46,264 bases of DNA, from the NCBI GenBank assembly GCA_013287375.1, contig JABDDX010000012.1, positions 1 to 46,264 of the forward strand, in the 5' to 3' direction. Of this stretch, positions 9,042 through 16,530 are shown piece by piece (within the stretch, counting starts at the first letter, position 1; each line of letters begins with the position of its first letter). The notes below the pieces were generated by a model. It was not told the DNA's origin, searched no databases, and worked only from the letters and a program-made list of their open reading frames with translations. Source of the DNA: Bacteroidota bacterium. Its GTDB lineage: Bacteria > Bacteroidota > Bacteroidia > Sphingobacteriales > Sphingobacteriaceae. Position numbers and translations under genes: made by a program.

Positions 9042-10163
9042 TTATTTTTTGATTTTTACCGGGGGCGCAATGTAATTCAATGTGCTTTTGCCCATATCTT
9101 TTGATGTAGCTACCGCGATACCACGCTGCTGCGCTTTATTAACGGCACAGTAAAAATGATAAACTACACCTTTCCAGTATATCACCTCAGATTTATGCGC
9201 GAATTCATTATCAAAAGGCTCTGATGCCTGTATTAGTTTTGCACCCGTCCAATCTGTCCAATGTACTAAATCATATGAGCAGGCAAAGCGGTTAAACACG
9301 CCGCCGGGACCAGTCTTCCAGAATGCGCCAAAATAGAACATTACATAAACATCGCCTATCTTTTGAATATCAGGATCGCCGGTTATGCCGGGGCCATGGT
9401 TTAATACCGGGTCTTTACCATAACGTTTCCAGTGAATCATATCATCAGAAGTGGCCATGCCAATACGTTCGGCTCCGCGTTTTTTATCCACACTATCGCC
9501 GTTGGCATTGTAATACATCACAAAAGGGTGCCCGGTAAGTTTTGATTTATCCCAGATAACGGTTTCTTTATATTGAGTATGATTATCCCACCAACTAACA
9601 TCGGCATCGGTTGGGGTTAATACCGGGTGATCTAAACGATCCCATTGATGTGCCGTTGTTGGATCCTGGCTGGTGTAAGCCATCCCTATAGAAAGCACAC
9701 CTTTTTCATAACCACGGTCATGCCCACCGAAATACGACATCCAGTATTTGCCGTCATATTTTTGTGGTTGATAGCTCCCACCCCATTTGTTATCTATGAG
9801 CGCCATGTAGCCTGCTTTTTGGTTGTTATCCCAATGAGTAGTATCCGAAAAGGACATGATACGGCCCATGGTATTCCAATGCAGCAAGTCATTACTATTT
9901 GCCAGCCAGGTTTCGTAACCACGACCGTTAAAAATGATGTAGGTCATGAACCATTTTCCATTCTTTCGGAATACAGTAGGGCAATCTGTTTTTTTGATAT
10001 TGCTATCAGTTACCATTACCAAACCATATTTGTAAGGCGTTTTTACCTGATCGTAAATTTGCTGCATTATCTTGTCAGGTACTTTATTAATATCTGATTG
10101 CGCATAAGCTGTGTTTAAGCTAATTATGCTGATAAATGCAATTAATAAATATTTAATTTTCAT
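9042..10163 (-). CDS. GH43-like five-bladed beta-propeller glycosidase
   Basis: A secreted protein of 373 residues. The reading frame extends 51 nt further upstream, but the ATG at 10163 (MKIKYLLIAFISIISLNTAYAQ) starts a clear signal peptide and is chosen. The start overlaps the end of the upstream GH78 gene by 11 nt, suggesting translational coupling. The mature protein is made of propeller blades with the recurring pattern of a W or Y strand followed by S.D..HW (NSNDLLHWNTMG, TSDDMIHWKRYG, SYDLVHWTDW). Candidate catalytic acids are Asp60 (TDCPTVFRKNGKW), Glu200 (YKET) and Asp263 (TGDPDIQK), in the order expected for the GH43/GH32/GH117 superfamily. The fold is firmly suggested; the exact family and substrate (arabinofuranoside, galactose or other) are not. 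Confidence 0.78.
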   Translation of the reverse strand: MKIKYLLIAFISIISLNTAYAQSDINKVPDKIMQQIYDQVKTPYKYGLVMVTDSNIKKTDCPTVFRKNGKWFMTYIIFNGRGYETWLANSNDLLHWNTMGRIMSFSDTTHWDNNQKAGYMALIDNKWGGSYQPQKYDGKYWMSYFGGHDRGYEKGVLSIGMAYTSQDPTTAHQWDRLDHPVLTPTDADVSWWDNHTQYKETVIWDKSKLTGHPFVMYYNANGDSVDKKRGAERIGMATSDDMIHWKRYGKDPVLNHGPGITGDPDIQKIGDVYVMFYFGAFWKTGPGGVFNRFACSYDLVHWTDWTGAKLIQASEPFDNEFAHKSEVIYWKGVVYHFYCAVNKAQQRGIAVATSKDMGKSTLNYIAPPVKIKK

Positions 10164-12951
10164 GGTTGAATGATCTATTTTCGTTTGCGATGAAATCATA
10201 AGTACCGGAGCCAATTGCTATTAGTGCCTTATTATTTTTGTAACCTAAGAACTTGATATTCTTAACTATGCTAATGGATTTTCCACTTTCTGTTAATGCT
10301 GCCTTTTCGCTCACTGGCAGGTAAACGGTAGCGGTAGTATTTGCAGGTATTTGAACAGTTAGTTCAAACTTACCGTTAGTCTTTTTCCAGTCTGTTGCTA
10401 TTACACCATATGGCGATTCATAAGATGCTTTAGCACTGGCTACATCACCAACCGGTTGCGGCCTGATCTCGATATTTTTCATGGCAACATCGCCTGACGC
10501 AGACCGGATGCCCGCCAATCCGCCGTAAAACCACTCCATAATATGGCCGAGCATGAGGTGATCATTGGAAACCTGCGGTAATGCGCCCCACGATTCTGTT
10601 AAAGACGTTGCGCCATGTGCCAATTGATAACCATATCCGGGAACATCCGATCGGCTGTTCATGTCAAATATTACATCAGATCGGCCTGCATCATCCAAAA
10701 CCTTCAACAGGTAACGGAAGCCTATATCGCCAGAGGTTAGGGTATTTCCGTGTTGCTGCAATTCTTTTACAACGTTATTGATTACTGCTTGCTTATCTTT
10801 TTGCCCAACTAAACCCATATAAACCGAAATGGCGTTTGCTGTTTGGCTGCCTGTGCCGTATTCTTTTGTTGTTGAGTTGAAAAAGGCTGAATTATAGGCT
10901 TGCTTAACCGTTGATGCTAATTTTTGATATTCCGCAGCGTCACGGGTTTTGCCTAACAGGTTTGCAATCTTAGTTAGGATATTAAGATCATAATAGTAAA
11001 AAGCGGTAGCCGTAATGCCTTTAGGTGTTTGCTGCGAATATCCCGGTGCTTTAGGGCCCTGGTCGTACCAATCGCCTAACCCTTCTGTCAGGATATGCCC
11101 TTTAGCCTGTTTGCCCAAATAATCCAGATAGCGTTTCATCATATCATAATTCTGCGCAAGCACCTGATTATCCCCATACCATTCATGCACATACCAGGGC
11201 AGGATAATGGCATTGCTACCCCATTCAGGAGAATCACGGAAGGGATCACCGAACTTGGTATACTCAGGTGCAATCTCCGGTATTAACCCATCCGGCGTTT
11301 GCGCGAGGCGCATATCATCAATGCATTTTAAGGCGAGGCGGTGAATATCGAAATTATAATGGAGAGCATTGCCCACCAGGTGAACTTCTTCCAGCCAGCC
11401 TAATTTTTCGCGGTGCGGGCAATCGGTAAATACGCTTGCCAAATTACTTTTCATCGCCCAGTCTATCAGCGTAAAAATTTTGTTGAACAGCTCATTTGAA
11501 CAACTAAAAGTTCCTACAATAGAAGCTGAATTGCGGGTATGCAAGCCTTTTATATCTAACATTACCGGTGATGATCCGGGGTTAAATTCTCCTTGTGGCA
11601 CAGCTCCGTTTACCTGCAAATACCTAAAACCGTAATAGGTAAACTGCGGATGCCAGGTTTCAGGGCCATCACCCTTTAAAATATAATCGTAATAATGCGG
11701 TTTGCCCGATCCGGTTTGATTGGCTGTACCATCCTCATGAATCAATTCAGCCGGGGTAATCCTTACTGTATCTCCTTTTTTACCCTGAACGGTGATTTGC
11801 GGGATTCCCGATGCATTCTGACCTAAATCATAGACCCATACGCCCGGGCTCAATTGTTTTTTACTTATGGGTGTGAACTGCTGCATTACCCTTAAAGGAT
11901 CGGCAGCCTGCGCGTTCAATTGCGGAGGGCCATCTACAATTATAGCATTCTGCCATTTTGAATCATCAAAATTCACGGTATTCCAACCCAATTGCTCCAG
12001 GTTAGCATTATAATCTTCGCCACCGTAAATGCTGGTGAAGGTTATTGGGCCGGGTGCTGCTTTCCAGCTTTCATCACTTACTAGACTGCCAGTTGTACCG
12101 TCCTTATATTCTAATACTAAACGACATATCATTTTCGGATAACCATAAGCGCCGGTCATTTTACGGTAGCGATGATCGCGGGGTATAAAGTAGAAACCAT
12201 TGCCCAGCATTACGCCAAGGGTGTTACTACCTTGCGCTAATTTTTCTGTCAGATCAAAAGGAACATACAACGCTTGTTTATCATATTGTGTCCATCCCGG
12301 GTCGAGAAAATGATCGCCAACTTTAGTACCGTTCAGGCTCATATCAAAATGCCCTAAACCGGAAATGTACATGGTGGCTTTTTTAAGCGGTTTGCTGATG
12401 GTGAACGTTTTGCGCAATAATGGAAGCACATCGTTATTTGGCGGCAATCCTTTAGGGCCTTTACCTGCGGGAAACGGCACCATTCGCATGGAATCTGGCA
12501 TTTTAGCGTAGGCTATCCATTTTGCGCCTTGCCAGTCAACTGGTGCGAGCAGGCCCATTTGCCATTTGGTGATATCGCTCCATGCTGAATTATGATGGTT
12601 ATCGGAAACAATAACCTTCCAGTAATAAGTTTTTGCTGCTGATAATGGCTTGCCTTTATAAGTAATTTGTATGGAAGCAGATGACAGGACCCGCTTTGAA
12701 TCCCACATATTACCTATGTTGTTGATTAAGGCTTCCTTATTATCGGCGACTAAAACATGATAAGCCGTTTGTGTGGTATTTCTTTGATCAGATTGTAGCA
12801 CCCAACTTAATTTTGGTGAGATCGATTCCACTCCCTTGGGATCAGACTTATATTCGCACATCAAATTGGTCACTTTTAAGCCTTGTGCAAATACCTGTAT
12901 CGGCAGCATTAAAAAAAGTATGTAGAATCTTTTGATCATCATTTTTATCAT
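10153..12951 (-). CDS. Glycoside hydrolase family 78 alpha-L-rhamnosidase
   Basis: A secreted 932-residue enzyme that removes terminal alpha-L-rhamnose. The signal peptide ends near VFAQ (residue 23); the start could also be Met4 or Met5. The N-terminal beta domains include the typical SWVLQSDQRNTTQTAYHVLV and the ISGLGHFDMSLNGTKVGD segment. The (alpha/alpha)6 catalytic domain carries the signature DCPHREKLGW (Asp510, Glu515) followed by Glu521-Glu522, where many GH78 enzymes have Asp. The sequence SPEWGSNAIILPWYVHEWYGD follows in two consecutive helices. A C-terminal beta sandwich closes the protein (SPYGVIATDWKKTNGKFELT). It lies in the hydrolase operon between the GH2/malectin gene (9-nt gap) and the GH43-like gene (overlap). 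This is the strongest sign that the locus targets a rhamnose-containing glycan and feeds the rha genes further right. Confidence 0.94.
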   Translation of the reverse strand: MIKMMIKRFYILFLMLPIQVFAQGLKVTNLMCEYKSDPKGVESISPKLSWVLQSDQRNTTQTAYHVLVADNKEALINNIGNMWDSKRVLSSASIQITYKGKPLSAAKTYYWKVIVSDNHHNSAWSDITKWQMGLLAPVDWQGAKWIAYAKMPDSMRMVPFPAGKGPKGLPPNNDVLPLLRKTFTISKPLKKATMYISGLGHFDMSLNGTKVGDHFLDPGWTQYDKQALYVPFDLTEKLAQGSNTLGVMLGNGFYFIPRDHRYRKMTGAYGYPKMICRLVLEYKDGTTGSLVSDESWKAAPGPITFTSIYGGEDYNANLEQLGWNTVNFDDSKWQNAIIVDGPPQLNAQAADPLRVMQQFTPISKKQLSPGVWVYDLGQNASGIPQITVQGKKGDTVRITPAELIHEDGTANQTGSGKPHYYDYILKGDGPETWHPQFTYYGFRYLQVNGAVPQGEFNPGSSPVMLDIKGLHTRNSASIVGTFSCSNELFNKIFTLIDWAMKSNLASVFTDCPHREKLGWLEEVHLVGNALHYNFDIHRLALKCIDDMRLAQTPDGLIPEIAPEYTKFGDPFRDSPEWGSNAIILPWYVHEWYGDNQVLAQNYDMMKRYLDYLGKQAKGHILTEGLGDWYDQGPKAPGYSQQTPKGITATAFYYYDLNILTKIANLLGKTRDAAEYQKLASTVKQAYNSAFFNSTTKEYGTGSQTANAISVYMGLVGQKDKQAVINNVVKELQQHGNTLTSGDIGFRYLLKVLDDAGRSDVIFDMNSRSDVPGYGYQLAHGATSLTESWGALPQVSNDHLMLGHIMEWFYGGLAGIRSASGDVAMKNIEIRPQPVGDVASAKASYESPYGVIATDWKKTNGKFELTVQIPANTTATVYLPVSEKAALTESGKSISIVKNIKFLGYKNNKALIAIGSGTYDFIANENRSFNHEN

Positions 12952-12960
12952 TTGGCAACA

Positions 12961-15900
12961 TTACTGCATTTCTAATCCCAATATAATTAGTCCTTTTGCG
13001 TCAATAGCTGTTAATATCACCTTATAGTTTCCTGCGTTAATACTACCATTAGTTGATGTGCTTACTGAACCGGATTTACCTTTTGTTAGTGGTTTAAAGT
13101 TTAATACTTCGCTCTTCATGATAGTACCATCGGCAGCCTCTAACTGCATTTTAACCGTAAAAGTTTGCGAACTATTGTTATAATACTTAAAGTTTAAATT
13201 ATAGCTATCGGCTACACCGGGCGTAATGAGTAGCGTTGCTATTGCATCCGACGATCCTGTGAACCGTAAAACTTTTTTCTTATTTAAAGTATCCTGGATT
13301 ATTCCATCGCCTTGAATTGAAGCATTGGCAACATCGTACTTAATACTCCTTTTTAGGTCGATGGCAGGTTCGAGCGTGGTAACGGGTAGAACAGCCACGG
13401 TATATTTTCCGTTCTTGCCATACTCGCCCAATGGAATTACCGAGTTGGCGGCATATCTTTTTTTATAAAGCGAGAAATCACTACTCCCGTTTTCATCTGT
13501 TTGCAGGGATAATCCTGTTGGCTGATAATCTTTTAACCAGTATGGCCGATCTTCAGCCTTAACATTCATGGCGATGTAAACATCGGCAGCGACAGTAATT
13601 GAAAAGCTTGCTGGATGAGAGGCATCGTTTGATGCGGTTTTAATCCAGTCAGCGCCATATAAAGCAGGCGGTAATTGACTGAAACGGATGTTTGCATCAG
13701 GATAAACTTGCTGACCAATATCCATCCATGATTGTACTGACCATTTATTTTGTTTATCACCGTTAAGGTTTTTGATGGCTCCGCCTGACGATGCTGCCGG
13801 AATTGCTTTTTGGTTTAATGTACTTATAGCAATAGCTGAAATAATAGCTTCCCCAGCGGCGGTATGCGGGAAAGATATTTGCATTTGGCCGCCTGTTATA
13901 TGAACGGTAAAGGTTTTTTTCAGGGCATTATCAGCGCCTGCTTCTTTCCAGATATCGAGATCTTTTAAAACCGTTTTGTTGTTGATGGCTACATCAAACA
14001 AGCGCCAGCCGATGCAGTCCATTCCGCCCCCTATGCCGTACCAGGGCTCGGTAAAATAAAGCTCTACCCGGTAATCGCCATTCGGCACAGGGAATTGGTA
14101 TTTTAGTTTGTTCATCCCAAAGCGGTAGGACTGGAGTAGCTGTTCATCGTTAGTAGAGTGGATTATATAAAAGCTTCTTTGCTGGCTTCCGAAAAAAGCG
14201 GGCATGCCAGGGTAATCGTCCGTCCATGACAGAGATCCCCAGGTTTTCGCGCTGGTTTTGTGTGCATCGGCCATCCATAAGTTGCCTTGATGATCGGTAT
14301 AATCGGGGCCACCGCAGTTTACGCGATAGAGGTATTTGTAGCCTTGAGCAGGTTTGAGAATATCTGAATTTCCTGATGACAGTTGCTTTAAATTTGGTGC
14401 TGCTGGCAAGTGGTTTAAAACGATATAATCCTTCGCTACAGCCTTACCATTTACATAGCCAATGGCATATAGGATGTTGTATTTGATGTCGACATTATCC
14501 CATTGGAAGTGGGTACCTATGCCCTGCCGTGTTTTTTTTCCGAGCGAAATTTTGCCTGCATCGTTAAATAATTCAACTTCGTCGCAGTTGGAGTAGACTG
14601 TGATGCTATCTTTTTTGCCCGGCTTAAGCCACCTGTTTGGCCAGGTGTGGGACACGATGTAAACCATTGGCTCTTTTGCCTTATCGGCATAGTTGGCACG
14701 GTACATATAGAAGGCATCAGTTGGCTGCCCCCAGATGGTGAATAAACCTTTGTAATTTACAGGCCCAACACGGTCGAGTTCGCGGTCGCCCTCGCCGCCT
14801 TGTACACGGCCCGGGTTTTCGTGCGAATAGAGCAGCCACATAAATTGACCTGCCGCTTTATCTTTTACGGATTCGGCTAATTGGACTTTCTTTTCCAATA
14901 ACTGGGTCATGCGGTCTTCACTTAGAACAGCCGTTTGCGCAAATGGTCCGTTGGTGTGTAAATCAAGGCTGCGCCATGCGCCGTACTCGCCTACTAAAAT
15001 GTCTTTTTGCAGATCGGAAGCATAATCTAATACGTTACCGCCATAGGTACCCGACCAGTTTTGTGGAACGTCCCAATCTGTTCCTCTGCCGCCGTTACAG
15101 GTTGTTATTTTGCGTTGCGATGAAGCGGTTGGATCAAGGCTGCGAATGATTTCGGAACATTCTTTAGCAAAATCTTCGGGTAAACGGCTTTCGTTTTGGA
15201 GTCCCCATAGGATTACTGACGGGCTGTTTCGGCGTTCGATTATCCAATCTCTTAGCAAGGCTTTAAAGTTTTTTCTGAATTCTGGGGTATCGTACCAAAT
15301 GTGCGCGGTGTATTGCGGCCACCACAGGACGCCCAGCTTGTCCCAATACTTTTGGTATTCGAGATTATGCGGTTGATGCGCATCGCGGAACCCATTAAAA
15401 CCAGCCGATCTTAATTGCATTACCCTTGCCCTTATTTCCTGGTTACTGAAGGCGTGGCTATTGCCCATTAAATGCTCGTATTCGGCTATTCCGTTGATGA
15501 ATACGGGTTTGCCGTTTATATAAAAGCGGTTATCGCCATTGTTACGGCCAATGGGCCAGCTGATCCAGCGGATACCATAGGGAATGGATGTTTCATCCAC
15601 CAAATGCCCGTTGATGGTTAGCGCTGCTTTGACCGTGTACAAATACGGATCAGCAGGCGACCATAAACGCACAGCCTTAACATCCGGCATAATTTGTTTC
15701 GCGGTGATTGTTGCACTTGCCGCTATATTGATAATCGATTTTGTTTGAGCAACTAGCTTCCCGTTAGCGTCGATCAGTTGATCGGTAACGGTTGCCTCAC
15801 AAGGCTTATCGCCATAATTTTTCAGGGTTGTTTCTAAGTTTAGTGTGGCTGATCTTTCGGAAACTGTGGTATCATTCCAAACGTGGATACCGAATGGTTC

Positions 15901-16530
15901 TACCCGAATAAGGTCGGTTACGATGAGGTGGACAGGCCTGAAGATCCCCATAGGTTGTGAGCCTTCAGAAAAACCCGGATCATCAGAGTCGGCACCGCAT
16001 ACCCAGGGAAGATCTCTGATAAAAGCCGGATGATCAGCCCGAACGCAGAGGAGGTTGCTGCCTTGCTTGATCGCATTGGTAACATCGAGCGTAAAAGTGG
16101 TGCGACCACCGGCATGGTAACCCACCTGTCTGCCGTTAAGCCATACTGTAGCATATGAGCCAACTCCCTCGAACCATAAAAAATAACATTTATTGGGCTG
16201 TTGCTTAGTGACTGCGAAAGTTTTGCGGTACCAGGCGTAACCATGAAGATTGCCATGTTTTAAGCGGCGATAACCTCCGTATGTATCCCAATTGTGCGGC
16301 ACATCAACAGTTAGCCAGTTTTTATCAGCAAAACCTGCTTTTTCAAAACCTTTATGGGCGTTTATGTTATGTTCATCGGCAGTGGTGTGCCAATTGTTGT
16401 TTAATAATATTTCCTGGCGGATATTTTGCGCTAAAGCTGTTTGGCAAGCAGCCATCATAAAAAGCACAAAAGCCATGTGGCAAAGCCATCGGCAAATACA
16501 TTTTATATACAGCTGCTTATTATTTAACAC
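12961..16530 (-). CDS. Large GH2 glycosidase with malectin-like and C-terminal beta domains
   Basis: A 1189-residue exported enzyme. If translation starts at 16530 it overlaps the GH95 stop by 11 nt, and the signal peptide (FVLFMMAACQTALAQ) is preceded by about 18 extra residues; Met19 (16476) is an alternative start. The order is: GH2 sugar-binding jelly roll (about 40-205, VPHNWDTYGGY), Ig-like domain (about 210-320), TIM barrel (about 330-610) with acid/base Glu447 (WGLQNES) and nucleophile Glu515 (VGEYGAW). Then come a beta linker, a malectin-like carbohydrate-binding domain (from about 731, YRVNCGGPDYTD) and a C-terminal beta sandwich (about 1060-1189) that looks like a further binding module. 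It is much longer than a simple GH2 enzyme. Specificity is unknown; GH2 beta-galactosidase or beta-glucuronidase activity on pectin side chains would fit. Confidence 0.88.
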   Translation of the reverse strand: MLNNKQLYIKCICRWLCHMAFVLFMMAACQTALAQNIRQEILLNNNWHTTADEHNINAHKGFEKAGFADKNWLTVDVPHNWDTYGGYRRLKHGNLHGYAWYRKTFAVTKQQPNKCYFLWFEGVGSYATVWLNGRQVGYHAGGRTTFTLDVTNAIKQGSNLLCVRADHPAFIRDLPWVCGADSDDPGFSEGSQPMGIFRPVHLIVTDLIRVEPFGIHVWNDTTVSERSATLNLETTLKNYGDKPCEATVTDQLIDANGKLVAQTKSIINIAASATITAKQIMPDVKAVRLWSPADPYLYTVKAALTINGHLVDETSIPYGIRWISWPIGRNNGDNRFYINGKPVFINGIAEYEHLMGNSHAFSNQEIRARVMQLRSAGFNGFRDAHQPHNLEYQKYWDKLGVLWWPQYTAHIWYDTPEFRKNFKALLRDWIIERRNSPSVILWGLQNESRLPEDFAKECSEIIRSLDPTASSQRKITTCNGGRGTDWDVPQNWSGTYGGNVLDYASDLQKDILVGEYGAWRSLDLHTNGPFAQTAVLSEDRMTQLLEKKVQLAESVKDKAAGQFMWLLYSHENPGRVQGGEGDRELDRVGPVNYKGLFTIWGQPTDAFYMYRANYADKAKEPMVYIVSHTWPNRWLKPGKKDSITVYSNCDEVELFNDAGKISLGKKTRQGIGTHFQWDNVDIKYNILYAIGYVNGKAVAKDYIVLNHLPAAPNLKQLSSGNSDILKPAQGYKYLYRVNCGGPDYTDHQGNLWMADAHKTSAKTWGSLSWTDDYPGMPAFFGSQQRSFYIIHSTNDEQLLQSYRFGMNKLKYQFPVPNGDYRVELYFTEPWYGIGGGMDCIGWRLFDVAINNKTVLKDLDIWKEAGADNALKKTFTVHITGGQMQISFPHTAAGEAIISAIAISTLNQKAIPAASSGGAIKNLNGDKQNKWSVQSWMDIGQQVYPDANIRFSQLPPALYGADWIKTASNDASHPASFSITVAADVYIAMNVKAEDRPYWLKDYQPTGLSLQTDENGSSDFSLYKKRYAANSVIPLGEYGKNGKYTVAVLPVTTLEPAIDLKRSIKYDVANASIQGDGIIQDTLNKKKVLRFTGSSDAIATLLITPGVADSYNLNFKYYNNSSQTFTVKMQLEAADGTIMKSEVLNFKPLTKGKSGSVSTSTNGSINAGNYKVILTAIDAKGLIILGLEMQ

